Position numbers and translations under genes: made by a program. Shown here in pieces: positions 1-8,948 of a stretch of DNA of 42,671 nt (position 1 is the first letter of the stretch; each line of letters begins with the position of its first letter). A model generated the notes under the pieces. That model was not told where the DNA came from and ran no database searches. It saw only the letters and a list, made by a program, of their open reading frames with translations. Source of the DNA: Thiomargarita sp. (GTDB lineage Bacteria > Pseudomonadota > Gammaproteobacteria > Beggiatoales > Beggiatoaceae); contig DZAL01000019.1 in NCBI GenBank assembly GCA_022729575.1, positions 1 to 42,671 of the forward strand. Direction: 5' to 3'.

Positions 1-269
1 GATTTATGTTGCCGGCGCTACAAGCTATGAAAGCACTCGCGCAACAGGAACGAGAAGCCCGACAGGTGGCCGAAATACACGCGCAACAGGAACGAGAAGC
101 CCGACACGTTGCCGAGGCCCACGCACAACAGGAACAAGAAGCCCGACAAGTAGCTGAAGCATACGCGCAACAGGAACGAGAAGCCCGACAAGCTACCGAA
201 GCTAAACTCCGACAACTAGAAGCGGAATTAGCCCGGTTCCGTCAATTGCAGAAGACGGCCTCCAGTTAG
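1..269 (+). CDS. C-terminal part of a coiled-coil protein (cut by window edge)
   Basis: The frame is open to the left edge, so the gene begins outside the window; the first ATG is at 6. The visible part holds four tandem 14-residue units of the type AQQEREARQVAEAH (about 39-206, a 42-bp DNA repeat), then a leucine/glutamate-rich end (KLRQLEAELARFR). The pattern predicts a highly charged alpha-helical coiled coil. Tails of this kind are common at the C-terminus of Uma2/DUF820 nucleases in repeat-rich bacteria, and two Uma2 genes lie elsewhere in this window, so a Uma2 tail is a reasonable guess. The catalytic domain is not visible, so the function is unproven. Confidence 0.55.
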   Translation, partial: FMLPALQAMKALAQQEREARQVAEIHAQQEREARHVAEAHAQQEQEARQVAEAYAQQEREARQATEAKLRQLEAELARFRQLQKTASS

Positions 270-407
270 GGAAGCCACGACGGGCGTTTGGACTACTAAA
301 GTCGGCCCGACCTCCGAGGTCTTTAAGACCTCGGAGGTCTAACTTCACGATGACTTCATTTCTCTCATTCCCGAAATAGACCAGTAACGGGCTGCTACCC
401 AATAAAC

Positions 408-512
408 AGCTAGGTAGGGTGGGCAAACGTCTTTTGGTTGGCCCACCTATTTTGATGATGGGGGAGTGTTTGGTTGGCCACGGTAAGGCGCGTGGCCCAC
501 CCTACCTGGCTT
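408..512. repeat. Inverted-repeat element, AGGTAGGGTGGGC family
   Basis: The terminal arms AGCTAGGTAGGGTGGGC and GCCCACCCTACCTGGCT are nearly perfect complements about 100 bp apart. A second, closely similar copy lies at about 4934-5040. It encodes no protein, so if mobile it would be a non-autonomous miniature element. Confidence 0.7.
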
Positions 513-603
513 GGTTATGTCATCAGGCTTACTACGAAGCCCGGAATTATTTACGTGCAGAGAGTAAATATGTTACTACTTCTCAATTATTGTCCTCAGA
601 GGA

Positions 604-694
604 GCCCGCGTAGGTTGAACTGAGCATAGCGAAGTCCAACAACCCCCTGGCATCAATGTTGGAGTTCGCTTCACTCACTCCAACCTACGCGGGC
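604..694. repeat. Inverted-repeat element, CCCGCGTAGGTTG family, copy 1
   Basis: A roughly 90-bp element with terminal arms CCCGCGTAGGTTG / CAACCTACGCGGG and inner complementary stretches (GCGAAGTCCAAC against GTTGGAGTTCGC). A second copy at 1783-1871 differs at only a handful of bases, and a shorter one lies at 10917-10991. Confidence 0.75.
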
Positions 695-1212
695 TTGTCT
701 AATAAATTTTTAACTTTTCTAATTTATTATTAATGTTAGTCAGTTATTTAACAATCGGTTTGAAAAATGACTTGACTAAACATCTATTAAATTCAAGACT
801 GTTTCCTTCTTTCTCCTCTTAATTTATCACAACCACTTAGCGAGTACAACGAATCGTCTTCCGCATGAGTCGTTTATTTTTAGTCGTGGCACTCTTCGTT
901 CATTTTTCAATGTAACTAATTGAACATCAGAAATTAATAGTTGGCTTATTTTGTGCGGAGTTCAGACCAACCCAAAAATTTAGCTTTGGAAAACTGAAAT
1001 AAACTTTATTCAATTATGGTTTTATTAGGGTCTAACTTGTTCAAGTTGCCTCTATTGAAGGGGGCAACGTTGGGGCCGGAGATTACGGTGACTATCTAGC
1101 TGGTTTGAATTGTAGTCAGCGCGACTCTTTTGAAATTTCTGATGGTGCGTGGGACGCACCCCCTACGTTAGCTACGATTTTGACCGTTCATTACTATTAA
1201 GAGAATTTCAAC

Positions 1213-1773
1213 ATGACAACTAGAAACTGCTTTTATATAGGCGCAGGTCATTCAAATACTGACCCTGGCGCAACAACCAAGGATAACTCCTTCACCGAAG
1301 CCCAATTAGTGACGGAACTTCGTAACCTGGTCGTTGCTAACATGCGGGCAAAAGGAGCTTCGGTGGTAACTGATGGTGAAGGAAATACCAATCAACCGCT
1401 TTCCGAAGCGATAAAGTTAGCTAACAATTGTTCATGCGCACGTATTGAATTACACCTAAATGCGTTTAATTCACCAAATGCCGCAGGCGTTGAATGTCTT
1501 TCGCTCAAGACTCAACGCCCGCTCACCCAAAAGCTAGCTCAAGCGATTGCTAAAGAGATGGACATTCGATTACGTGGCGAGGATGGTGGCTGGAAACCAG
1601 ATAATGCTGGGGCTCATCCCAGACTAGCGTTTTGTCGAGAAGCGGAGGGCATCATTGTAGAGTGCTTCTTTCTAACCAATCCAGAAGAACTCAACAAATA
1701 CCTGAACCGAAAAGACACAGTAGCCACAACCATCGCTGAAACCTTATTAGCAAATTGCACTAACCAAGCGTAG
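1213..1773 (+). CDS. N-acetylmuramoyl-L-alanine amidase, Amidase_3 family
   Basis: A 186-residue protein matching the zinc-dependent Amidase_3 fold, which cuts the bond between N-acetylmuramic acid and L-alanine in peptidoglycan. Visible motifs: GAGHSNTDPGA near residues 10-20 (first zinc histidine and the usual DPGA turn), a glutamate in the FTEAQLV segment (second ligand), LHLNAF near 80 (third histidine; SxHxNA in most relatives), and VECFFLTNPEE near 148-158 carrying the catalytic glutamate. There is no signal peptide and no cell-wall-binding module, so it is a single-domain enzyme like phage or cytoplasmic lysins, needing another export route or lysis to reach its substrate. It stands alone between two copies of the same inverted repeat. 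The family is clear; the biological role is open. Confidence 0.85.
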   Translation: MTTRNCFYIGAGHSNTDPGATTKDNSFTEAQLVTELRNLVVANMRAKGASVVTDGEGNTNQPLSEAIKLANNCSCARIELHLNAFNSPNAAGVECLSLKTQRPLTQKLAQAIAKEMDIRLRGEDGGWKPDNAGAHPRLAFCREAEGIIVECFFLTNPEELNKYLNRKDTVATTIAETLLANCTNQA

Positions 1774-1782
1774 CACCACGAA

Positions 1783-1871
1783 CCCGCGTAGGTTGGACTG
1801 AACATAGCGAAGTCCAACAACCCCCTGGTGTCAATGTTGGAGTTCGTTTCGCTCACTCCAATCTACGCGGG
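1783..1871. repeat. Inverted-repeat element, CCCGCGTAGGTTG family, copy 2
   Basis: Nearly the same sequence as 604-694, in the same orientation. The two copies bracket the amidase gene and an AT-rich leader, so the segment could in principle be lost or moved by recombination between them. Confidence 0.75.
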
Positions 1872-1906
1872 CTTTAACATTAGCAAAAATGCTAGGAGAA
1901 ATTCAC

Positions 1907-2608
1907 ATGTTAGATGAAAAAAATTATGACAGAACCTTAACAAATCAGCATCCTATTCTTATGAACGGCCCAACTCTGATCATCAATGGGTTAAGTTTGT
2001 TCATCATTGGTTTTGGAATAGGTTGGTTAATGGGGCTTTCTGTTACTCCTGTAGTTTCCAATATTCTCACCGCGCTGGTTGCTACCGTCATGGCCATGAT
2101 GGGGATCCTTAGTGGTCTTGAAGGTCAACGCGGCGAACCCGGTGAAACAGGTCAAGTATCAAATTTGTCCTCTCGCTGGGCTGTCAACCCCGTACCTGTG
2201 GCAATTCTGATTTTGGGTATATTAGCAGGTTCTTCAGTAGGTATTCTCGCTAGAACTCATAACTGGTTAGGAGGGTCAGGGGATATATCAAAGGAAGTCA
2301 AAACCTGGACCGACCAAGGACTTAAACAGCCTGACGTTGCCCGATGGTTGTTTGATGTTAAATATCCAAAAGATGGCACAACATCCGCCGGTACAACACC
2401 TGCTAGTAGTTCAAAGGGGGATAGTGCGTCGTCAACTGTCCTATTTAACGAGTCTCAAGACGAGTGTGAATATCTTCTGAAGTTACCATCAAAGGATTTA
2501 CCAACAGACATTAAGGGTACCTCTTTTGAAAAGTTATCTACTCTCATTGAAGAACCTGAAAAACTGCAAAAAGTATTGGAGGTTGTATGTACAAAACTTG
2601 GACAGTAA
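1907..2608 (+). CDS. Membrane protein of unknown function, first gene of a three-gene cassette
   Basis: Not recognised. The start at 1907 is preferred over an upstream ATG at 1889 because AGGAG lies at a good distance before it. The 233-residue product has a short polar N-terminus, a long hydrophobic stretch at about residues 22-65 (likely two transmembrane helices), a short collagen-like EGQRGEPGETGQ linker, another helix near 90-110, and a soluble C-terminal half with a low-complexity Ser/Thr/Ala linker. Two cysteines near the C-terminus (DECEYLL and VVCTKL) could form a disulfide if that half is periplasmic. Its 3' end overlaps the protease gene by 22 nt, so the two are almost certainly co-expressed. 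A membrane anchor or partner for the protease is inference only. Confidence 0.75.
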   Translation: MLDEKNYDRTLTNQHPILMNGPTLIINGLSLFIIGFGIGWLMGLSVTPVVSNILTALVATVMAMMGILSGLEGQRGEPGETGQVSNLSSRWAVNPVPVAILILGILAGSSVGILARTHNWLGGSGDISKEVKTWTDQGLKQPDVARWLFDVKYPKDGTTSAGTTPASSSKGDSASSTVLFNESQDECEYLLKLPSKDLPTDIKGTSFEKLSTLIEEPEKLQKVLEVVCTKLGQ

Positions 2609-3927
2609 TCGTTGCCTTGAACCTTTTGATAAGCTCTTCTCTGTTAGCACAACCTAAAAATGAGAGCCCTTATGTATTTCAGATACGGTGCAAATATTAT
2701 GATCAAACTGTATCGAAAAATAAAATTGCATTGCAAACTGGTTTTAGCGTTGCAGGTGAAAAAGGGATTGTTACTGCTTTACATGGTGTAATAAAATGTT
2801 TCGAAAATGGGACAATCAATGCTTATGCCCGTGGTGGTGGTAAGGATCAGGATGGTTTAAGAATTGAAAGTGCCGATATTGCAAATGATGTGGCATTACT
2901 TTCTTCTGCCAATCAACAGATAAGTGAAGGATTGCCAATAGCCAAATGCGATTCCAATTCTTGCATTAACTACGAAAAACAATACTATGTACTTGGGCAT
3001 CCCTTGGGAATTACCTCACAAATGCCAACCAAAGTCAGTATTCGTCCGATTTTTAAATCTCTTGAAGATTGGCTTATGGCAGCAGTACCTAAAGTACCTG
3101 AAGTACCTAAAGTACCTGAAGTACCTAAAGTCAAAACAGTAATGGAAGAAATGAAAGACCGGAGTAGTCCGGCCTTAACAATCCAAGTGTTCAATGTAGA
3201 AGGTCACCTTTTACACGGTCATTCTGGTGCCCCAATAATTAATGAGGGAGATGAAGTTATTGGTGTTGTCAATGGTGGTTTGCAAGATGGTACGGTGGAA
3301 ATTGCATGGGCCATTCCATATAAGAACCTTCAGTTGAAAAAGGTTTCAGAAATTGCCTCACGTCAACTAACAGATTTAAAAGGCCAACCCATTCATGGAT
3401 TTACCTCTTTTGGGAGTTCATCATCTGACGTGTTGAATCTGAAAATTCTCTTGGCATCCACTCAAGCCCCATCAACTATGGAAAATGCCATGAGTCAAAC
3501 AGTATTTAAAGACCGTTCAGCAAGTTACTTTCTACCGATTTCTCAAGGTAACTCTTTAGAGAATGTTCAACAGGTAGTTATTGGGACAGACAACGAGGTA
3601 CTTGCCCATGGTAAACTTAACACCTTATTGTCGTCTCCAGATGGGCAATACCAATTTAAAGTCAGTAACGATGGTGGTATTTGGGTTTTATCATTTAATC
3701 TGGTTGTCACCCATAAAGTCACTTTGATACTGCCCTCAAGGATGAATCAGGCAGAAATATTGGTTGATGGTCAACCTACTACCATTGTTGAGCAAATGCC
3801 TACACAAGTTACAGTTTTGGTGGAAGGAAAACAGTCTAATCACCAATTTATCGTAAGAAAGGGAAATAAAACTTGTGAATTAACTCAGAAAATTAGTAAG
3901 AATGTGGAATTAACACCTTGCCAATAG
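2587..3927 (+). CDS. Exported trypsin-like serine protease
   Basis: A 446-residue protein. Residues 1-21 form a Sec signal peptide ending LLAQ. The trypsin-like (S1/DegP-type) triad can be read as His66 in IVTALHG, Asp101 in IANDVALL and Ser213 in GHSGAPI, with the usual GVVNGG strand after the serine. A short tandem array of KVPEVP units (about 169-182; DNA at 3087-3132) forms a Pro/Val-rich insertion before the serine. The C-terminal half (about 270-446) is beta-rich and ends in a PEGA-like or Ig-like stretch; no PDZ domain is obvious. The gene overlaps the preceding membrane-protein gene and is followed directly by a CsgG/FlgO-like exported protein. It probably acts in the periplasm or outside the cell; substrate unknown. 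Confidence 0.8.
   Translation: MYKTWTVIVALNLLISSSLLAQPKNESPYVFQIRCKYYDQTVSKNKIALQTGFSVAGEKGIVTALHGVIKCFENGTINAYARGGGKDQDGLRIESADIANDVALLSSANQQISEGLPIAKCDSNSCINYEKQYYVLGHPLGITSQMPTKVSIRPIFKSLEDWLMAAVPKVPEVPKVPEVPKVKTVMEEMKDRSSPALTIQVFNVEGHLLHGHSGAPIINEGDEVIGVVNGGLQDGTVEIAWAIPYKNLQLKKVSEIASRQLTDLKGQPIHGFTSFGSSSSDVLNLKILLASTQAPSTMENAMSQTVFKDRSASYFLPISQGNSLENVQQVVIGTDNEVLAHGKLNTLLSSPDGQYQFKVSNDGGIWVLSFNLVVTHKVTLILPSRMNQAEILVDGQPTTIVEQMPTQVTVLVEGKQSNHQFIVRKGNKTCELTQKISKNVELTPCQ
3087..3132 (+). repeat. 18-bp tandem repeat inside the protease gene
   Basis: About two and a half copies of GTACCTAAAGTACCTGAA encode the KVPEVP repeats. The unit length keeps the frame, so copy number can vary without breaking the gene. 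Confidence 0.8.
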
Positions 3928-3941
3928 GAGAACAAATAAAA

Positions 3942-4763
3942 ATGTTTATCAACTTTGTTTTTTATCCACAAGCAACTGTGAGGATACTACTGTTTATCTC
4001 CTTGTTTGCTCTCATAACTCCGGTATTGGCACAATCGCCTGAACCATTAGTGGGTTATGTATGGGATTTTGAGACTAATAACTCTGCGGAGAAGGATTTA
4101 GCGGAACAAATCACCGAGGAGTTTGAAGAGAAGTTTTCTTGTTTTACACTACTTGACCGACGTAACAGAGACCGGCTGAGAAGTCAAATGACGATTGAAA
4201 ACGAAATTAGGAGTGTAACAGACCTGTCCCCAGAGAATAAGGAGATTCTGCTGAGAGAAGGTCATGCCAAAATGTTTATTTTCGGCAGTTTAAGAGACAA
4301 CCATACCGAGGGAGAAATTACCATTAGAGTCACGATAGAATCTCTGACTACTGGTGAAATTCTTGCCCGAACTCCAAAAAGCGTAATCATCTCACCACGC
4401 GGTAGACGGTTTGATTCTCTATATCGTCAAGGGAAGTTGGGAGAGTTGGTGAGGCAATTGTGTCCAGGTCCGAAGAACATTAGTAAGATTTTTAAAGTGG
4501 AACAAACAAAGGATGACTTTCCAGATTTGATGCCAAATTCTCGTAATTATCAGAGAACGTTTAATGCTGAACCCGGATACCGAATTATAGGATGTAATTG
4601 GAATCAAACAGAGGGTAATAATTCCACAGATCTCGAATGTAATATTTCTATGGATAAATTAATTGCTACCTTCTCATTTAGGCTAACCAGTGGGCCAATA
4701 TATGACCGATGGAGAGGGTGGCTAGGAGCAACCATAACACTTACGGAGGAATTGATAGAATAA
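3942..4763 (+). CDS. Exported CsgG/FlgO-like protein
   Basis: The start at 3942 is chosen because AGGAG (3927-3931) precedes it; an in-frame ATG at 3918 overlaps the protease gene. The 273-residue product starts with a signal peptide ending VLAQ and has no lipobox cysteine, so it should be a free periplasmic protein. Residues about 25-160 follow the CsgG/FlgO/LpoB-type plan: a first strand (VGYVWDFET), a helix, a TLLDRRNRDRL segment like the vvdR motif of that superfamily, then AKMFIFGSLRDN and a TIESLTTGEIL strand pair typical of FlgO-like domains. The C-terminal 100 residues contain two cysteines (GCNWNQ, LECNIS) and are not recognised. Third gene of the cassette with the membrane protein and protease. 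Confidence 0.6.
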   Translation: MFINFVFYPQATVRILLFISLFALITPVLAQSPEPLVGYVWDFETNNSAEKDLAEQITEEFEEKFSCFTLLDRRNRDRLRSQMTIENEIRSVTDLSPENKEILLREGHAKMFIFGSLRDNHTEGEITIRVTIESLTTGEILARTPKSVIISPRGRRFDSLYRQGKLGELVRQLCPGPKNISKIFKVEQTKDDFPDLMPNSRNYQRTFNAEPGYRIIGCNWNQTEGNNSTDLECNISMDKLIATFSFRLTSGPIYDRWRGWLGATITLTEELIE

Positions 4764-5173
4764 ATAGAGATGTCCTAAAGCAAACTACGAACAGTCTGTG
4801 TAGGGTGGGCAACAGGTTTATCGTTGCCCACCAGATTGAAATTTTCTAAAGATTTGGACTCCGGTGCGTTCCCAAATCTAAAGATTTGGACTTCAGCAGA
4901 TACAGTTATTGTACCAGAAAATTTATGCCTCAGCCAGGTAGCCAGGTAGGGTGAGCAAGTGTCTTTTGGTTTGCCCACCTATTTTGATGGGGGAGTGTTT
5001 GGTGGGCAACGGTAAGGCGCGTGGCCCACCCTACCTGGCTGAATAAGATTTGACAACTTTTTGAAAGTTGTCAAATCGGAATAAGATTTGACAACTTTTT
5101 GAAAGTTGTCAAATCGGAATAAGATTTGACAACTTTTTGAAAGTTGTCAAATCTGAGTTGTCAAATCTAAAAA
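4764..5173. repeat. Repeat cluster between the protease cassette and thrC
   Basis: Contains a degenerate GTAGGGTGGGCAAC / GTTGCCCACC hairpin (about 4796-4832), an AAGATTTGGACTCC / AAGATTTGGACTTC repeat pair (about 4850-4895), a second copy of the AGGTAGGGTGGGC element (about 4934-5040), and three direct copies of the 31-bp GATTTGACAACTTT palindrome at 5047-5077, 5085-5115 and 5123-5153 with a strict 38-bp period, followed by a half copy. No gene is supported. Confidence 0.85.
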
Positions 5174-6262
5174 TTATTTCAAATTTTCCAAATTGGCTAA
5201 AATAGCTTGTTTGACTTCGGTTAACGTGGCTTTTACTTTAATGACTGGCCCGGTACTTTGTTTAATTGCCGTATCCGGGTCTTTCAGGCCATGACCAGTT
5301 AACGTACAAGTAATCACGCTACCGGCTGGAATTTTACCACTTTTCACGTCTCGCAGGGCACCGGCAATTGAAATGGCTGAAGCTGGCTCACAGAAAATGC
5401 CTTCTTTCACGGCTAATAATTTTTGGGCTGCTAAAATCTCTTCATCACTAAATTCATCAAACCAGCCGCCGGATTCTCGTTGGGCGGCCCAGGCCAAATC
5501 CCAACTTTGAGGATTTCCGATGCGAATGGCGGTGGCCACGGTTTCTGGATTGATAACGGGATGTCCACGCAAAAATGGGGCAGCCCCACTGGCTTGATAA
5601 GCGCACATTTTTGGTCGTTTGGTGACGATACCTTCTTGATAAAATTGAGTATAGCCCATCCAGTAAGCAGAAATATTGCCGGCATTGCCTAACGGTAAGC
5701 AGTGATAATCGGGGGCCCGTCCTAATTCTTCAATGATTTCAAAAGCGGCGGTTTTCTGTCCTTGTAAACGGAATGGATTGATGGAATTAACAATTTCCAC
5801 AGGTGCCTGAGAAGAGACTTCCTTGACGATTTGCATCCCATCATCAAAATTACCTTCAATTTGAATAATCACCGCACCGTGCATCATGGCTTGTGCTAAT
5901 TTGCCTTGGGCAATTTTGCCCTCGGGTATAATCACAAAAGCGATGAGACCCGCACGAGCGGCATAAGCGGCGGCGGAAGCGGAAGTGTTACCCGTAGAAG
6001 CGCAAATCACCGCATGATTTCCTGCGGCAACCGTTTTGGTAATCGCCATGGTCATGCCACGGTCTTTAAATGACCCGGTTGGATTCAGTCCCTCATATTT
6101 CACATAAATAGCGACCTCGGCGGGCAATTCTTTTGGGATATTATTTAAGCGGATGAGTGGAGTATCTCCTTCCCCTAGACTGATAATTCGGGCATCATCA
6201 GAGAGTGGTAAAAAATCTCGGTAACGTTCAATTAAACCGGTATAGCGTGGTCGAAATGACAT
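5174..6262 (-). CDS. thrC: Threonine synthase
   Basis: A 362-residue fold-type II PLP enzyme that converts O-phospho-homoserine to threonine, the last step of threonine synthesis, in the cytoplasm. The PLP lysine is Lys66 in NPTGSFKDRGM, the family signature, followed by the STGNTSASAAAYAARAG loop. GNAGNISAYW is the phosphate-binding segment and EPASAIS lies near the C-terminus. The length matches the shorter thrC class of many bacteria. Start at 6262 is preceded by GAGGAACC. It stands alone, with repeats on both sides; hom and thrB are not adjacent. Confidence 0.95.
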   Translation of the reverse strand: MSFRPRYTGLIERYRDFLPLSDDARIISLGEGDTPLIRLNNIPKELPAEVAIYVKYEGLNPTGSFKDRGMTMAITKTVAAGNHAVICASTGNTSASAAAYAARAGLIAFVIIPEGKIAQGKLAQAMMHGAVIIQIEGNFDDGMQIVKEVSSQAPVEIVNSINPFRLQGQKTAAFEIIEELGRAPDYHCLPLGNAGNISAYWMGYTQFYQEGIVTKRPKMCAYQASGAAPFLRGHPVINPETVATAIRIGNPQSWDLAWAAQRESGGWFDEFSDEEILAAQKLLAVKEGIFCEPASAISIAGALRDVKSGKIPAGSVITCTLTGHGLKDPDTAIKQSTGPVIKVKATLTEVKQAILANLENLK

Positions 6263-6904
6263 GATTTAGTGGTTCCTCAAGTGGTTCAAAAGTCATTGAT
6301 ATTAACGGGAAAATTTGATAAATTTTCGAAAGTGGTCAAATCTCTCGTTGCTCTCGATGGGAAAAATGGGAGGACATTGATTTAAGATTTAAGCATTTAA
6401 TATTTGTTCTACAGTCAAGGTCAATTCCGGAAAAGTTCATGAAATAATTCGGTTTGCGCCATGAAATTGGGTAGTCCCTACCAACTAATGGAGGTATTAA
6501 AATCTAGGTGCTAACTTTCCTAAACCTTACCAGTTTTAGGTTTCCTAAACCTCACCGGTTGAGGAAACCTCGACGATTCTAAGTTTCCTAAACCTCGAAG
6601 GTTTAGGAAACTTTGACCTTTGATAACTCCTTGAATTTTAACGCATCCATTGGTTTGGAGGGACTACCAAGATTTGAGCTTATTTGTTGTCCAATATTGA
6701 TTATATCATAGTATGAGTTAAATATTATTGATAGCAAATCTGTAGTTATTTCACTTTAAGAGGTAGTTTTGATATGATAATTGATTTTAAATAAAAATGT
6801 CAGTTAGATTTGACCACTTTCAAAAAATTGTCAAATCATTTCAGCGAGATTTGACAACTTTCGAAAAGTTGTCAAATCTTTTATTATATTGAGGTAAATA
6901 TTAA
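6263..6904. repeat. Intergenic region with a 199-bp inverted-repeat element and two palindromes
   Basis: An element at 6470-6668 has ends GGTAGTCCCTACCAACTAATGG and CCATTGGTTTGGAGGGACTACC and inner hairpins built from GTTTCCTAAACCT units. Two copies of the 31-bp palindrome follow at 6807-6837 and 6848-6878, just upstream of exbB. Divergent promoters for thrC and exbB must lie here, but I do not see a convincing -35/-10 pair. Confidence 0.8.
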
Positions 6905-7522
6905 GTGTTTGAAATTATTAAAGCAGGCGGTTGGGTCATGGTACCCATTATTTTATGCTCAGTTATTTCTTTAGCTATTATCGGTGAGCGTTTTTGGACT
7001 TTGCAACGCAAAAAAGTAGTCCCTAAAGGATTAGTGCCACAAATTTGGAAATGGGTCAAAGATGGAAAATTGGATAAACAACGATTGACGGTGTTACGTA
7101 ATAGCTCGGCTTTGGGTAAAATTTTGGCAACCGGCTTAGTTAATTTGCACCAAGATCGCGAAATGATGAAAGCCAGCATTGAGGAAGCCAGTGGCCAAGT
7201 GATTCATGATTTGGGACGATATTTAAATATGTTGGCGACCATAGCCGAAATTTCCCCTTTATTGGGTTTATTAGGCACAGTCACCGGTTTGATTCGGATG
7301 TTTGCGGCCATCGGTGAAGTAGGCTTAGGTAATCCTATGGCATTATCTAGTGGTTTATCAGAAGCTTTGCTGACTACGGCGGCCGGGTTATTTGTTGCTA
7401 TTCCTTCTTATGTCTGCTATAGATATTTCAAAGGATTAATTGATGAATTTGTGTTGATAATGGAGCAAGAAGCGTTAAAAATGATTGAGGTATTATATAG
7501 CGGGCGAGAGGTTAATTCATGA
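6905..7522 (+). CDS. exbB: ExbB/MotA/TolQ-family proton channel protein
   Basis: A 205-residue inner-membrane protein with the ExbB layout: an N-terminal transmembrane helix (MVPIILCSVISLAIIGE), a long cytoplasmic stretch, and two further helices around SPLLGLLGTVTGLIRMF and TTAAGLFVAIPSYVCYRYF. The GTVTGLI and AAGLFVAIP motifs are family hallmarks. With ExbD it would use the proton gradient to power TonB-dependent or related outer-membrane transport. The start is GTG at 6905, with GAGG about 10 nt upstream. It overlaps exbD by 4 nt. The order exbB-exbD-lpxK-ycaR is typical of gammaproteobacteria; no tonB is in view. Confidence 0.9.
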   Translation: MFEIIKAGGWVMVPIILCSVISLAIIGERFWTLQRKKVVPKGLVPQIWKWVKDGKLDKQRLTVLRNSSALGKILATGLVNLHQDREMMKASIEEASGQVIHDLGRYLNMLATIAEISPLLGLLGTVTGLIRMFAAIGEVGLGNPMALSSGLSEALLTTAAGLFVAIPSYVCYRYFKGLIDEFVLIMEQEALKMIEVLYSGREVNS

Positions 7523-7959
7523 AATTACGTCACCGTCGTTCTAATGATAGTTTACATATTAATTTAACACCATTGATTGATACGGTTTTTTTGTTGCTGA
7601 TTTTTTTTATGATGACCACCACTTTTAATCGAGAATCGCAATTATCGGTAAATTTGCCCGAAGCAACGGGTCAGCCATTGACCCTGACACCGGAAACGCC
7701 AATTAGAATTATTATTGATGCTAATGGTGAATTTGCTATTAACGACAGTAACCACGGTTTAGTGGATACCAAGTTAGAAACCTTAGAGCGGGCACTAAAA
7801 GATAGTGTGGGGAGTCAAACGGAGCCATCATTATTAATCAGTGCCGATGCCAATGCGCCCCATCATGCGGTAATGACCGCGATGGAAGCGGCCCGGAATT
7901 TAGGATATGTGAAATTAAGTTTTGAGACGCAACAGCGTCCTGAGTTAGTAAAACCATGA
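7519..7959 (+). CDS. exbD: ExbD/TolR-family biopolymer transport protein
   Basis: A 146-residue partner of ExbB with one N-terminal transmembrane helix and a periplasmic domain. The signature LTPLIDTVFLLLIFFMM is present; its aspartate (about residue 21) is the one that takes part in proton movement in the family. The rest (ISADANAPHHAVMTAMEAARN) matches the ExbD/TolR periplasmic domain. It overlaps exbB (ATGA) and lpxK (ATGA), so all three are translationally coupled. Confidence 0.92.
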   Translation: MKLRHRRSNDSLHINLTPLIDTVFLLLIFFMMTTTFNRESQLSVNLPEATGQPLTLTPETPIRIIIDANGEFAINDSNHGLVDTKLETLERALKDSVGSQTEPSLLISADANAPHHAVMTAMEAARNLGYVKLSFETQQRPELVKP

Positions 7960-8948
7960 ACATTAATAACTTGTGGTATAGTAATCACCTATTAGGGTTA
8001 GTTTTAGCGCCATTAGGCTGGCTATTTTGTGCAACGGTACAAATGCGTCGTTATGCTTATCAACAGGGATGGTTACCTAGCCAACGGGTTAACGTCCCAG
8101 TCATTGTAGTGGGTAATTTGACAGTGGGGGGCACAGGTAAAACGCCGTTAGTAATTTGGTTAGCCCGATTTTTGAAGCCACAGGGTTTTAAGCCGGGCAT
8201 TATTAGTCGCGGCTATCGTGGACATGCTAACAGTTGGCCCCAATTCGTTTATCCCGACAGTGATCCGTATTTGGTAGGTGATGAGCCAGTGTTATTGGCT
8301 CGGCATAGCGATTGTCCCGTAGTGGTAGCGCCACGTCGTTTATTGGCAGTACAAAGTTTGTTAGAGCGATATGATTGTGATGTCATTATTAGTGATGACG
8401 GTTTACAACACTATGCTTTACAACGAGATATAGAAATTGCCGTAGTCGACGATATTCGCCGCTATGGCAATCGTCGTTGCTTACCCGCGGGACCGTTACG
8501 GGAACCTTTGAGTCGGTTGGCGCAACTAGATTTTATGGTCACCAAAGGGGCGGCACTCAATAATGAGGTGTCTATGCAATATGACTTAAAACCGTTACGG
8601 CGAGTAAGTGATGATAGTATTTGGCAACCTTTAAGTGTGCTACGTGGACAAACGGTCCATGCGCTGGCGGGAATTGGGCACCCGGCGCGGTTTTTCAATC
8701 GCTTACGTGACCAAGGTTTAAAATTACACTGCCATGAATTTCCTGATCACCAGGTTTACCGCGTGGCAGATATTCAGTTTAATGACCATCTGCCAGTCAT
8801 TATGACCGAAAAAGACGCGGTAAAATGTCAATCACTAGCAGGGCAACAACATTGGTATTTACCGATAGAGGCCCGTTTGCCTTTAGATTTTGGCAGACGA
8901 CTCTTGGAAAAACTAAAAAAGGTACGTTATGGACAAAAAACTTCTTGA
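7956..8948 (+). CDS. lpxK: Tetraacyldisaccharide 4'-kinase
   Basis: A 330-residue membrane-associated kinase that adds the 4'-phosphate to the lipid A disaccharide precursor, making lipid IVA. The P-loop is [13 protein letters not shown] (about 52-64), followed by [20 protein letters not shown] and the ISDDGLQHY segment that carries catalytic acidic and histidine residues in this family. The N-terminal hydrophobic helix fits membrane association. It overlaps exbD upstream and ycaR downstream by about 20 nt. An LPS-type outer membrane is implied. Confidence 0.95.
   Translation: MNINNLWYSNHLLGLVLAPLGWLFCATVQMRRYAYQQGWLPSQRVNVPVIVVGNLTVGGTGKTPLVIWLARFLKPQGFKPGIISRGYRGHANSWPQFVYPDSDPYLVGDEPVLLARHSDCPVVVAPRRLLAVQSLLERYDCDVIISDDGLQHYALQRDIEIAVVDDIRRYGNRRCLPAGPLREPLSRLAQLDFMVTKGAALNNEVSMQYDLKPLRRVSDDSIWQPLSVLRGQTVHALAGIGHPARFFNRLRDQGLKLHCHEFPDHQVYRVADIQFNDHLPVIMTEKDAVKCQSLAGQQHWYLPIEARLPLDFGRRLLEKLKKVRYGQKTS

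Larger units (their letters stand above)
270..1212. other. Gene-poor region with two inverted-repeat elements
   Basis: No gene is supported here. At 408-512 there is an inverted repeat whose ends read AGGTAGGGTGGGC and GCCCACCCTACCT, and at 604-694 one with ends CCCGCGTAGGTTG and CAACCTACGCGGG. A smaller palindrome of the TGGTGCGTGGGACGCACC type lies near 1144-1165. The stretch from about 700 to 1050 is AT-rich and shows nothing recognisable. Short open frames across the repeats are by-products of the repeats. Confidence 0.6.

Noticed and set aside
419..613. 64-codon open frame across the first inverted repeats
   Set aside because: It lies wholly within repeat elements, has no ribosome site and similar sequence recurs in non-coding DNA at 4934-5040.
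5047..5168. CRISPR array, because of three evenly spaced 31-bp repeats
   Set aside because: The spacers are only 7 bp and identical, the repeats are full palindromes scattered through the whole window, and there are no cas genes.
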